NCBI RefSeq assembly: GCF_019399895.1 | Contig: NC_091872.1 | Span: 5,464,395 to 5,528,394, forward strand | DNA: 64,000 bases | DNA from: Cardiocondyla obscurior | Taxonomy: Eukaryota; Arthropoda; Insecta; Hymenoptera; Formicidae | Direction: 5' to 3' | Notes under the pieces: model-generated | The model's input: the letters and a program-made list of their open reading frames with translations, nothing else | What the model was told of the DNA's origin: nothing | Database searches by the model: none | Shown: piece by piece, positions 1 to 18,500 of the stretch | Layout of the letters: each line of letters begins with the position of its first letter | Numbering within the stretch: position 1 is the stretch's first letter | Position numbers and translations under genes: made by a program

Positions 1-3000
1 AGCGAAACAATGTGAAGCCGTTTTACTCGAAAGCGATTCTTCTGGAATCGAGAGAGAAAGGTTTAATTAAAAACTTGGATATCTTGGACCAAGTATTTCA
101 TTCTACCGTCCCTTTCAGTAAGAGGTCTGCTGGTCTCTTCATAAATTACGGAGGGAATTGCGCGCTGGTCACCGGGGTTATTCGAAGCTCGATGCGCACT
201 TTCGCATACTTTATTGCGACGAACGGCACGCGGTACAAGCAAACTGCAGCGAGACGAGCTTCTTCTTCCCGCGAGAATACACAAATCTCCGTTAACGACT
301 TTATCGCAAGCTGTCTTCTCCGCGAAATAATGTGCGTTTTAAGAGAATTGCGGTGCTGCATTCGTAATGGCATTGGCTCGCGTTTAGTCGAACCCGCATT
401 TTTACGGTACCGCGACGAAAAAAGATCAGACGTGCGCGGCCGACAGAACTCTACGACGAATCGCCCTGGCGAAGAAACGCCGTATAACGTTAACGAACGC
501 GATTGTAAGCGCAGAAACGACCGTCGACGGCTTTGTTTTGCGCTAATTTGGCGAGCGAGTACATATTACGAGAGTCCGGTCGCGTATTACGCGGAGTTAT
601 TTTCCGAGCGGTATTATCGGTATAATATCACCTTTGCTCTTTAAGATTTCTTGCAAATTAACAGATTTAATATACGATTCTCTTATAGAACTCTCAAATG
701 AATATTATTATTATCGCTATTTTTTTTCAATATTAAATTTCTATAACGAACGCACATTGCTCACTGGCGCTCGTCTCTTCGAGTCGCAATTTCGTTCCGA
801 CGGGAATGAAAATTGTATCACAGGGAGCAGCTGTTGAAAAGGGTACGCCGGTAGACGGTGCATTCTGCAATGGCAGAGGCGCGCGGTACCACTCAGGGAT
901 CGAAGGTTAACTCGCCTTACGTCGGAGCATAGGCGGAATATAGATGCACGGTACCGTTCGCCGCTTCATTTCCTTGAGTTATGGTCAATTACGGATGCCT
1001 TATCTCGTCGGCGTGGGTCCGCGACTACCATCCGCGGTGGCGAAGCGGAGAAAGGGAGGGAAGCGAACGAGCGAGCGCCTTCTTCGTTTCCTCGCAGCCG
1101 CCACGATCTCGCGGCGAGCATCTTCCATCCAGGAAAACATGCCGTTCTCGTTCCCTTCGTGCCGTTCTCGTTAAATTGTTCGTCCTCCCTTCCTCGCGCT
1201 TCCCCAGATTCCCAGGCGACGACGAAGCGCGATCGGCGTCCAAACACTCCCAGTTTAATGAAAAATCGATCGATCGGCAGCTCCCTTCGCGAAAAATACA
1301 CATCGGATTTTCACGCACCTGCCATTTATTTCGAATTAAATATTTAATGACGATGTATATATTAATGACTAAAACGATCGCAATATCAGTTTCCAGCATT
1401 GTGTCAGCTTCGCAAATATTTAACGAATATAAATATTTTATATCGATGGGAGGAATTTTATTACATATCTGCGCAAAGAATGTTCGACGTGTAAATATTA
1501 TAGTTTTTTAAAGTTCCTTTCTGTTCGGTCGCTCGTATTATAATATAAGGAGGCTTCTGTAATATTTATAAAGGCGCATGCAGGTTTAATATTTTTAGAG
1601 GAAGAGAGTTATGGAGATATTAAATAACTTTATTTTTAGGGAAAACAAGTGTCGCGAAATAAAATTTTTGTTTTGAAATACTCAAGTTTTCTTACGCCTT
1701 CGTAGGCGAAGTTATTGCGTGTTTACGAAGGACGGGCTTGTCTTCATAAAGGGCTACTATGCCCGTAAAAATAACTTGCATTCTCGTACGTAATATAAAA
1801 TATTTCAAAATTTACATATTGCAAAAGTTTTAAAAAGTAATAAATAATAAATAAAACTAATATTTTTAGGGATAGAAATAAAATGTAAAAGATATATCAA
1901 CCCCTCTACTTTTAATTAAAAATTTTTTTTTCTTACAATCACACATTTATCAATGAAAAGTCGACTTTGCATGTCAAAGTAGATTTCAAAATTTTAGAAT
2001 CGAGAAGCACGATGATCGCTGAAACGCCTTATACCTAAGAGATCGTTACACGCTATTTTCTCCCCCGCTCTTTGCGCGTCAGGTTCTCGGCCGCGTGTAA
2101 TTAAATTTTACTTCTCGCCGCGCCTGCATCTCTCAGAAACGAGCTCTTGAAATTAATCTCGCTCGTATAAATTGGCTGATGCGCCGCGGCGGATGGCCGA
2201 GTAGCCGTGTTTATGCGCGCTCGCAGGCTCCGGCTGGCATGCACGAGGTTTTAAGGACGAGCCCGACGATAGTGAAAGTTCCGCGCGCAGAAAAGAAACG
2301 GCGAAAGTTAGTCCCGTTCGGCTAATTAAGGCACGGTTTATATCGCGAATTAAAAGCGAAGGAGAAATATTTTTACATCGTAACAATTCGAGATAAGCGT
2401 GTTATTGCCCGGGCTCCGTAAATAAGCGGTATTCTTAGATTTTATTGGCTAGACATGGGATTAAATGGATTTTATTGCTTCAGCCGGAGGGAATTAATTA
2501 AGATTAAAGTAAATCTATTAAGGCCGGAGAGTTTCAGATTTACTTCCCTTTGATTTTAATCCGAGCTCGCAGCGGTCTCGGGTAGATAAGCCGTTTTTAG
2601 TATTTTATAAATAAAGAGCATCGATTTGGCTCATTTGGAAGATATCGACGGAGATAAATTATCGCGAAGAATTATTTTATACATATATACTTAATTAAGA
2701 AAGAATTATTTTATATACTCTTTATTAATATTACTTATTTGCATATTGTTCGTGGATATATTTAAAATTTCAATTTTCACAAATATAGTTTATAAGCGTG
2801 TAATTAATGAGATTAGAGAGCTTAGATAATGATAACATTGCCGACGAAAAAACAGACGAGTTCTTTACGAGATACGAGCAGAGTGTCGATTCTTTGAAGT
2901 GAAAACAACTTCGCTAAAATTGAAACGTCTCTCTTCCTTCATGAAATCCGACAGATTCCGGTCTCTAATAATCGGAGGTTGAATCTCAAACCTACTAGTT

Positions 3001-4814
3001 CCACCGTCAAACTGACGAGGGTGAAAGATCGCGTGGCATGTTTTACGTCTCGGCATTTCAGGCCGATTTAATATCGTTATTAATTTTCGGCTCATAGATT
3101 TTCAAGTGTTAGAAAACCTTCGGATACTCGGATCATCACGAATGCGACAATTTTACGGAATCTCGCGCGCGAAAAAAGATGGTTGACGCGGTTTTCGCGA
3201 CTATAGTTATTAGTCCATTGCCTTCTCTTGATTCCGGCAGGCGGAGAATTTGCATTTCACGTTTCTCGCGTGGGTAATAATGTCCAAACGCGTCTGCGCG
3301 CACTGACTCGCGCGATCCGTCATCCGGCGAGACACGGGGATGTTCGTTGACCGCCTCGGTCAGGGTTCTCGTATTAAATTACCTGTATTAATCGGACGTG
3401 GGAGCGAGCACCGTTAGTTGCCCGTAGGCTGCCTACTCCGAACACGCTTTGCGACAAATCTCCGTTTCATCCGGCGGATTTCATGCAGCGCGAGTCGGAC
3501 GTCAAATGCGAGGCTAGTGTTCCCTCAGCCGAGCGTCACGATAATAACGTGTACCCGTAACTCGCATCGCGCGAAAGACCGTCATTCGTCGAAGCTCGCA
3601 TTCGAAGAATCGCACTCGCGAGGTGTAATTTCTAACGTGGCTGATGCCTGCAAATGTATCTTCCCCGTGATCTCGGACGTTTTTAATTTAACGCACGATT
3701 TTCGAATGCAATTTCTCACTTAATTGACAGTAGTTTGATTTAGCGATTTGAAAAAATAATAATAATAACGATAGGAATAAATAAAAAAATAAAACTTGAT
3801 TAAAAGGAAGCGTCAAGCGTCACCTTTTTCATATTTTCTCATGAAACGCACTTCGCGCAGCTCGAGTATTTGAGAGCTGCAACGGCTCTGCACAAACAGA
3901 TATTTCCATAGCGGAGGAGACTATTTCCAGCGGTGCCTCGCTCACGATCGATTTATTCAGCTGCAAACCGAGACGCATTGGTGACAACGGGGTGGGACAG
4001 GGTCGCGGCTCCGCGACGCGTGTCACATTGTTCGTCCCACGTAGCACTTAATCTTCCTTCGGCTTTTTCAAATACTTCGCGCTGTTCTTTCGAGGCGACA
4101 CGCTCGGTTGACGGGTCCAAATTTACATGCCGCTCGACCGATTACCGACGTTTGCGTCACACCGTTCGCGCGTAGTATTCATTACAAATTTCCCTTCTTT
4201 TTTTTTTTTCTTATTAAAGCGAAAGAGGGAGATTCAAGTACCTTCAGTAATATTATGATGGAGCACGTTCGAGCGCTCGGCGGAGAAATAAGAAAAAGGG
4301 ACGTACTGAAAGTTCCCGGGGAGTTTATTTTAAGACGATATCAGGTTCGCACGTAACTTCCACGACGCGGTGTGTAAATTTATCGCTGACGAAGTAAGGG
4401 ATGGCCATCCATTGTTGGCGACAATGAAATAAATGACGATTCTCGGGGATGCTGGCGGCGAGGAGAGGAGGCAAGGGCAAGAGGCCCATAAATACCGGCC
4501 GACGGCATCCTCGGCGTTGCAATCCGCCCGGGGGTAGGGTTCCGCCTTTTGAATCTAAATTGCAAGCGCGGGGCGGTGGAGAACGCGAAACGCGCACAAA
4601 GACCTGCTACTTATTAGGCGACGTCTCCCCGCGCGTATCGCGCTTATCGTCCTTATCGCCCGGTCGGCCGGTGCGTCAGACGTGGACCGTGTCGCGATCC
4701 GCGGACTCCAAGTGGTAATAGTCATTAGCGTCATATTTATCAGCGCGCGTAGAATCGCACCTTCTCTTCCATCCGCGAGAGAGGATCCCTTCGTATGCCG
4801 AGGAAGAAGCTTAG

Positions 4815-4932
4815 CTTCGCCGCTAACTTTACGATGTTTCCGGCGATAAATATAGTTGACTCAATTACAGTGGTGGAAGTGGTCGAGTCAACTATATTTA
4901 TTCGTTGGAAATATCGCCAAGTTATGGCCGAG
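4815..4932 (+). repeat. Long foldback hairpin (miRNA-like or MITE remnant)
   Basis: A perfect 17-bp inverted repeat (4846-4862 against 4885-4901) encloses a 22-nt loop. The stem continues outward with a 14-bp block (4832-4845 against 4903-4916) after a one-base bulge at 4902. In that block every departure from perfect pairing is a G-U wobble if read as plus-strand RNA. After a two-base internal loop come six more pairs (4824-4829 with 4919-4924), then a few further pairs out to about 4815/4932. The minus-strand transcript would have A-C mismatches where the plus strand has G-U. Whether it is an RNA gene, a hairpin siRNA source or an old inverted-repeat element cannot be told from one copy. 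Confidence 0.6.
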
Positions 4933-6497
4933 ACCGAAAGCAACGATATTTTTCTCCCGGCGTTCAGAGAGTCAATTCCTCCCGGCTCGTAAAGGTCCAT
5001 TTCTAATATACGAGCGTCCACTTCTCGCGGCTCGATGCCGCCGAGGAGTCCCTTCTTCTCCGGCGTTTCTTTTTCGGCCGCCGACTCGTTAGAATGCGAG
5101 GTGCGTTGCCCGCGGTCAGGGCTCGCAGTGACTTCTTAATCAGACTCGCGAACAAAACGCGTACGCATCAGCGTCGCATTGGCCGCGTGAGTAATCGCGT
5201 TATCCATCGTTTGCGATCGCACACGATGCTGCGGTCCAGCGCCGCCGGATAGGAACGTGTCGAAAAAAAAAAAATACGAAAGTACGAATTACATGTTCAA
5301 GTATTTGCTTTTTTTTTAATTTAATAAATTAAACTACAAGAGAAACTTAAAACTGTAATAAAAAGTTCAGTTTCATCTAGAGAGTTAAATTGTTATTAAT
5401 TAATTTTGTATATTTACGAAGAGGAAGGGATTATTGCAAGTAGACTATATACTCGCAAGATTCATATTATCCGACACGTGTAAAAGTTGATAAACCAAAT
5501 GTATTGGCACTTAAAATTAATTATATGTCAACGTTAGTATTACTTTTTACAAAATATATAATATACTACAGAAATAAACGTTTCGCGTAAGTTAAATGTA
5601 TGTCGCCGCGGAAATTGCCTCGAAAAACCTTTTTCGGATTAAATGTGTTGGTTGGTTGAGCAGGGTGAGGTTCCATAAATACATTGATACCGTCACGCGC
5701 GGTCTCGGTGTTCGTATAGCCGCTCGAAAAAGTGAGCGATGTAAAAGAAGCGCGCAATAAAGAACTGGATAATCTGGGCCGCGTTCGCGGTGTCTCATCG
5801 GTGCAAACAAGACCTGTCCGGGATAACTAGGCGGCGCGTCGAAAGCGGATTTGCGAGCATTAAGATTTTACGCGCACGCAAGGTAGACATTTGCACCTCT
5901 CGTGTCGCGCACTCCGCCGCGCGTAATGGAAAACGCACGTTAATCTTCCCTAATTTTCTTCGGGCAGCGGCGGCCACTAATTTCGCTTTGTCGTCGCGAT
6001 AACGACAATTAACGAGCCGGCGGACAGGCGCGTTTCGTCGAGCATTTCGGACGTCGCCTTAACACGTCGAGAATCACGCGACGGCGACGTTCCGTGACGA
6101 ATCGCGCACTGAGAGAAAAGTGTAATCTACGATTTTATAATTGCAACCATAAATATACTTAACTCAATTATTTTACTACCCTAACGATTAATTCAGCTAA
6201 ATATTTTTCTCTCAGGGAAATCTTTGAGTTAAACATAATTTTTTTTACTTTTTTTTATCTTTTGTTCACTTTCGTTCGTTCTCTTTTTCTCGCCAGTTCT
6301 TCGATAATATCTACAGCCGAAAGTTTCCCCGCGACCGTTTACATTTTAACTTCCCCGTCACGTTCGCGCGTCTAATCCGAATTTTAATACGAATTATCCG
6401 GGACGCGGGGCAGATTCGAAGGTTGAAATTTCCGGCGTGCCGCGTTTCCGTCTACTACATTGTTACCGGCGAGTTTCGCACAATGTGCACGCGTCGG

Positions 6498-6640
6498 TCG
6501 TAAATTTCGCGACGCCGGTTTCCCCTAATCAGTGAAGTCTCATTCGCGGTGGGATGGGCCGCGATGCAGAGAAAAGGCTAATGTGGACCAAGCGGCAGTG
6601 CTCGCTCGTAAATTTCGCGTCTCCGGGTACCCCTAATCAG
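6498..6640. repeat. Imperfect direct repeat, 108-bp offset
   Basis: The 14-mer TCGTAAATTTCGCG occurs at 6498-6511 and 6606-6619. The 11-mer CCCCTAATCAG follows each copy at the same spacing (6522-6532 and 6630-6640). The constant 108-bp offset indicates an old local duplication. A GTAGGCAG-type short repeat follows at about 6710-6770. Confidence 0.5.
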
Positions 6641-8388
6641 AGGTACAGAGTAGCGTAGGAGAGGACGAATCTAGTCTGCTTTCTTGCCGGCAAGGCGAGC
6701 GAGTGGCGGGTAGGTAGGCAGCCCAGGTAGGCAGCCGGGCAGCAGCGAGGCGGACAAGTAGGCAGGGAGGACTTTCGTTCGCTGGCGATTCTTCTCGGCG
6801 TTATGCACGCGCGCACAAAGTCGTACGTCATGTCGAGCCGTTTAATGGCCTTTTAATACTACCTTACGAGCGGCGTGTTTCCCCACCCGCGCGGCTGAAC
6901 GCGCTACCTTTGAATAAGGCGGCCGACGCAGGACTCCTCTCGGCGGTGTCTCCCCATCGGGCGCTCTGTCTCTGTCCGCGATCAGAGATTCTTTAAAGGT
7001 CCGTGTCATCGGTCGAGCCGTGACTCGTAAACCGCTGGGCGAATTCCCAGCGGAGAGAAAGAGAGAGAAAGAGATTGCGCGAGTTCGGTTCGAGAGCAGA
7101 TCTTTGCTCGCGAGGACGCCTACCGGCGGTTACGCGCCACTGCGCGTATCTCTTCGCCGGATCTTCTTTGTTGCTCCGATCACGCACGGATGACCGTACT
7201 CGTGGACGTGCACACGCGAACCCGCTTACGACAAAATGTTCGAGATAAGCTCTGATCCTTAATGATCTTACGATACCGAGAATCCAGTTGGATGTCTAAT
7301 AAGACGTTTACTGTCTCTCCGGACCGACGTGCTTATTATTTGTTAATTATTTTCTTATTCTCCTTAATCGTTATCTGAAATTCTAAATCACCGATGATCG
7401 ATCGTACTTCTTTAATTCGTCACATGTATAATTATTTTTTTATATTTGTATAAATTTTAACGTTAAGTTGATTAATATTTTAATTTTAATTTTTTTTGTG
7501 ACCGTGACATTATTACAATTGCGGATAATTATATTAATATTATTGTAAATGTCTAACGATGCAGCCGCGCAAAATGTAAAAATCACGGAGCCGCCCGAGG
7601 GCTGTTTTGCAAACATTGCAGCAGAATAAAGGAGTCTTGTCCCGAGCTGCCAGCGAATTTTTTTAAGACGGGGCAGCATAATGCCGCCGGGAAGAACTGC
7701 GCGTCGTGTCTAGTAATCTGTTAGACAACCCCATTATTTGCTCGCTTATCCACTTGAGTTGCATTAGGAGGAATTTTCACGGGGTTCTTCCATTATGCGC
7801 GCACGTCCGCGCGAGAGTCGATTGCCGCGTTTAACGTTTGCGGGGAGGAGAGAAGCGTTTCTTGCTCGTCGATAACACGGGCGGCGAGTCCGATCGCCAT
7901 GTCATTGCCTCGGAAATGCAGATTCCCGCCGAGTCGCTCCCCGCGCAAACCGGTGCCCGTAATACGTAACGTTTTACGACATCGGTGGACGCGTATAAAT
8001 AAGCGCCCGTTAAAATGCAACGTGGAATTTTTTTATTATCTCGATGGTAATACGTTTTTCTCTTCGTTTCGTCGCGCCCGCGTAGATTTGAAGGCGCCGT
8101 CTGTAATCTTCGGGGATGTTCGATTCCTCCTTGCGTATGTAATACGGAGAGATTTACCGCAGACGTCGGTCTGATTACGGTTTCACACGAAGCATTTATT
8201 AACAAGGCACTTATTTCCCGCGTTACCCCAACCCGCGCTAACGCCGCCGGTGATCATTAAAATGCATTCGCAGAAATTGCGTGATATTTTGGAATTTCTG
8301 TGCCGCGGCTCGCTAAAGGCCAAAGTGCCATTTTGCTCTGTAAATAATACCACAACGAAGATAATTTTTGTCGTAACTTTGGTTTTGT

Positions 8389-8394
8389 TTTATT
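8389..8394 (-). other. Candidate polyadenylation signal of gene A
   Basis: AATAAA on the minus strand (TTTATT on plus), about 40 bp beyond the gene A stop codon at 8432-8434. Position fits, but the hexamer is common in AT-rich DNA. Confidence 0.35.
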
Positions 8395-8431
8395 GATTTG
8401 TCGTTTCTTCTTTTTCACTACGGACATGTAT

Positions 8432-13882
<5,451 letters not shown>

Positions 13883-15566
13883 TTCTCGGTCATTCTAAAA
13901 GAGGATCGTTCTAATAGCAGCGCAACTAGTAAATGGCACGCATTTATGTGTTCTCTACAGAGTTTTCAAAATAAATTAATTAAAAAAAATTCGTCATCGA
14001 CGTGAATAGACATTAAATTTAACTCGCATTTATTTGACCATTGCCATTTTGCTCTCGCTTTGTTATTCTACGTAATTTAGGCGTGCTACTGTGATACATG
14101 TGCACGCAACCAGCGTGGTATATTTAGACACATCTCGCATCGCTACGTGCAACGTATTCCGCAATGGTCCCTCTGAATTTATCTGTCGAAAACAATCGTC
14201 GCTCGGCTCACCGACAATCCCCGAGAACTGTCAGCGGCTTGCACAAATTTGTTTCTTAGAATTTCGAGCATACTTGTTGCGATACGTGCACTTTACTGAA
14301 ATAATCAAAGCGTCCAAGAACTCGAATATATTATATCGCGAGCTATTTGAAATTGGTTCTCGAATATTTATTCAGTGTGATTGAAATATATTTTTGATAG
14401 CAAATTGATAAAATTCTATGTTACTTGGAAAATGAATAATCTACTCTCCATTAGCGTATATTTAAATTTTAAATCCGTTGAAGGCGCTTTCTTTTAACGT
14501 GACATAAATTTATTATTCGCATGATTCGCTGCGGAGCGAATTTTCGACGGCGTAGAGAAGTATGTTAAAATTTTTGTTTTAGCATAAAAAAAGAAAAACA
14601 AACCATTTTAAATTACAAATCAATGCCACGTGGTTAATGGCTGCAAATAATCACGCGATTTACTGTTAACTTTCCCTGTCCACGTCTATGTAGAACACTC
14701 GTTTTAACATTTTTTTCTTTCTTCGGAGCTGATTTGTTGATTAACGATGCTAGGTCACTTGTGATTAGTTGTGTTGTATTTATTTGCAAGTAATTGAAAT
14801 GCACTGAAAAAGAAGCACTTAGCATGAAGAAAGTTATTCGTGCTCGCCGAATATATCGCGACCCACCCGACTCTATTGGAGCTAGTGGCAGTACTATTCT
14901 ATGGTTACCAGTTGACTGGTATTTCAACCACATGCAAGAGCCTGAAAAGTAGGACTACTCTCGCGTATGTTATGTTGTTTCGCGCATGATCATTGTTTTA
15001 GCTCGCGTCAGAGAATTACCTCATAATCGTTAATGACCAGAATTATCCGCCTTCGTCGATTATCATTTTTGATTACCGCTCGGGAATTTTATTTAACGAG
15101 CAATCGAAGTGTTAGCGTGCATTTAGAATTTATTGACGCTTTTAACATCGTTCGTAATTCGTCTAATTTTAGACTCGCACACATTAGATGGAAACTAGAT
15201 GTACAAATTAAAACATTTAGATCTTATTTCTGATTAGTTTATTATTATTATTTTTTGAGGGAATTTATTTTAAGGAAATTGAGCTCAAAATTTTGCTAAA
15301 TATAATTCGTACTTACTACCGGTTTTTTTTTTACTTTTTAATTAATTATTAACTGTTGCGTGTGGAGGAAATAAAATAATAATGCGAGGTAAATTTATTA
15401 AAAACTGTATTATATGTTATACGATTCATATTTATCATTTTTTTATTTAGTGCATAGATGTTCTAAATTGTTTTGTACTTTATGTTAATTTGACAGTTTA
15501 ATTCGACCGCTACAGTGAACTGTGCAAAACAGTAAATCTGTGCCAATCATAGCTTCTTTAAAATTA
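13883..15566. other. Spacer between gene B 3' end and gene A start
   Basis: About 1.7 kb that must hold the gene A promoter and 5' UTR and the gene B 3' UTR. No exon with a receptor or other motif was found. It is AT-rich, especially near 15230-15480. I could not identify a TATA box or a 5' noncoding exon with confidence. Confidence 0.55.
15442..15447 (-). other. Candidate polyadenylation signal of gene B
   Basis: AATAAA on the minus strand (TTTATT on plus), 120 bp beyond the gene B stop at 15567-15569. Supported by position only. Confidence 0.35.
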
Positions 15567-18500
15567 TTATTTGCTGTCAGCTGGTGACGTTCTTATCACT
15601 GTCGGTATGAAACCGTACGGCGGAGTACACTCCCTCGTACTACCGTTATCGCTTTTATTGGACGATCCATTCTTTCTTCGGGTTGATTTAGTGCCGCTGC
15701 ATTTTGCAATAAGTTTCAATTCGTTTAACAACTCCTCCTTAAAAGACACCTATAAAATAAATTTTTTTTTTTTTAATTTAATTTTGTTACTTATATTAAA
15801 AATTAATTTTGATTATTCCACCTCGTTGTTGCGTCAAGGCTAAGAGAGTTGATTCTAGGAAATATTAGCATGCTTTGGTGGAAGACAGTAGGATCGTACT
15901 ACAAGTAAGAATAGTTCGCTTACATTTTCTTGCTTGGATGTTTGGGCAACGGCCAAAAGTAATTCGATTATAGTGTACACACAGGATAGAGCAGTGCCTA
16001 TGATTAACACCACGAACATGCCGCCCACATTTTTCAAATCGAGAGCCTGTGCCCCGCTGGTTCCGGTGTTTTGCTGAACATTGACGGGTGACAAGCAGAT
16101 TAGATAAATGTGATATGCATATATTTATTATTTTATAATTGCAAAATTATGTCACTTTACCGTGCATTTACCACCGCCTCGTTTTTGAGTCCACCACTTT
16201 TTCTTTATGTCCGAAATGGCACCGCTTTGCAATAATTGCAAAACGGCTGTGTTCATGTCGTGTAGAAACGGTGAGTCTGCAATGATATTTCATTTAAATT
16301 ACGATCAGACATTTGTCTTTAATACAATTATTATTCTGATTAAGCTTACTTTTTTTCAATGCAATTCCATATCCTTTCTCGTCTAGCCAACCGTTAACTT
16401 GATGCACTTCGCAATTCCGTTCTACCTCATACCTAATGCAATATATATAATATAACAATATATGCGTGTGTAAAATTAAAGTAGTAAGTACAAAAATATA
16501 AAATATAAAATACTCGAGTGAAGCTGATTCCATGAGAAAAGCATAATCTTCCCATATGGCTTTTTTTATACCGAGATCATTATCTGCTACCACTACGTCA
16601 TTTTTGTGTGCCTTCATATATTCGTACATTGTTTGGTACGTCCCGTGCGTGCTAGTCTTAAATTTAACAGAATTAAAAAAACTGATTTTACATTAAATTT
16701 CCATATATCGTATGTGTAATAATTATTATTTTCATTGCTATAAATAATTTGATAACTTCTAAATGATTAACTGACTTCGAAAAATTTGTACGTTGATCCA
16801 TCTGCTTTTGCTCCGTACTTGATGTTCTTTTTTTTTGCCAGTTCTTCAACGTTATCAAAGGGTTGCACTATAGTATCTGTAGTTAGAAATGCCGCTAGAT
16901 TAGCTGTGTAGCTGGATACCATGATGAGACAAAAGAACCACCAGCAACTCGCTATCATTCTCGTAGAAATGCCTCTTTAAATAATATAAATTTTGAGATT
17001 TAATTTTGTTTTATTATTGCGGATTTAAGTTCAAATTAATGAGAATATTTGTAATATTAAAAAAAAAATTCTTTGGTACTTACATTGGAGCTATCTCACT
17101 TCCTTGCTGCATAATACTACCTATCGCAAACCAAAACGAGTTTTTCATGCTGAATTGATTTTGGAGCGTCTCGGTTTCTTCAATGCAAGGGTAGGGATTG
17201 TTCCATTCTGCGGGACACAGTCTACCGTTTATGAAAAGTAACAGCGAAACTACCACGTAGGCGCCAATCAAATAGAACCAGACTTCGTTCGAAAATGGCA
17301 GTAGAAAAGAAAATAGACTTGGCGCTTCTTTACTTGGTTTTTTGTACAAAATACTTATACCTGTAAAATTGTTTGCATATCAATAATAAATCGTATTGCA
17401 CTCGATTTATTTATACAGTAACGCGATATTAAATTTGATTAAATTTATTTACCGAGATTAAGGAAGGGATTCGTGAAATCGACGTACTCCTCTCTCTCTG
17501 ACGTGATTGTGAGATCCGTGATAGCCATATCCGCCTCCTGAAAGCGCATTGTGCATTAGAATTATTTTCTTCTACTTGAATACTAGATTACACTTTTCAA
17601 TATTTTTAATTATTTCGAATACTAACATCGGCTATAATTTTCCCAAGCATGCCGGTCCACTTTTTGGTATCTTTAATTAACTTTCCAGTACTCTTCTCCA
17701 CTTGCAGCGTGTAGTTAAAGTGGAGTATTTGACTGATTTCTTGGATAATATCCACACAGAAACCCTCATAGCGCTCGTTACCACTCAGCGTTATCATCGA
17801 TTCTTTTCGCATGGCGTAAGGCTTTGTAAGGGCTATTAAAACTATCAGCGTCCTATTTTGTATGGCCAGGCCATTCGATTTTTGATCGCCACTTTCTGAT
17901 ATCCAATCGATTTTCTCTCCCATCGTGCTGTTCCATTCGCCAATCTTTTTCAAGCCGTTTTCGGCCAGATGCACGATGTCTAGTTGTATGTTGGTACGAA
18001 AACCGTCCCTGTCAAATTTGACGAGGCCCGTCAATCCTCTCGTTTCGATCTAAAAGCAAAACAGCGCTGTAAGATTCATGTCTACGACGAAACAACAGAG
18101 AATTGATTAGAAAAAATTAATTGCATCTAACGTTATAAATGTAACGACAATAGTTTAAAATATTCGAGTATCTTTTGTATCTCACCGATCGCATGAAGTT
18201 GCTTAAACTTAACCCGTGTTCCCACCGTTCTGTGCCATCACACGGCAATTTTTTAACATCGACCTTCATAGCGTCTTTCAGCTGCTTTAAAGCTCTCGCG
18301 AATAATTGCACGGCGTCGAACATGAGCGCGGGCTCCACTTGCAGTTGCGAGGCATGATCTAGGCCCCATTCGATTTTGTATCGCTCCAAAATCTCGGTCA
18401 CTACAGAATCTTTAGGATCGATTAAGCGCACGCCAGTTAAATTGACGCCGGAATATTGATACGGCTCTAAATCCAGAGTTTGCAAATCCTGTCATGCGTG

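Larger units (their letters stand above)
1..8431. other. Intergenic region downstream of gene A, no gene seen
   Basis: I found no convincing coding exon on either strand. The longest open frame (12-644, plus) has low-complexity, Arg/Ser-rich residues, no recognisable domain and no splice partners, so I treat it as chance. The region alternates AT-rich stretches (about 1550-2000, 5260-5560, 7430-7560) with CpG-rich patches (about 4400-5200, 5760-7200). Visible structures are the foldback at 4815-4932 and an imperfect direct repeat near 6500-6640, annotated separately. Confidence 0.6.

Noticed and set aside
12..644. 210-codon plus-strand frame at the window start
   Set aside because: Featureless composition, no domain, no splice partner; overlapping open frames exist on the minus strand.
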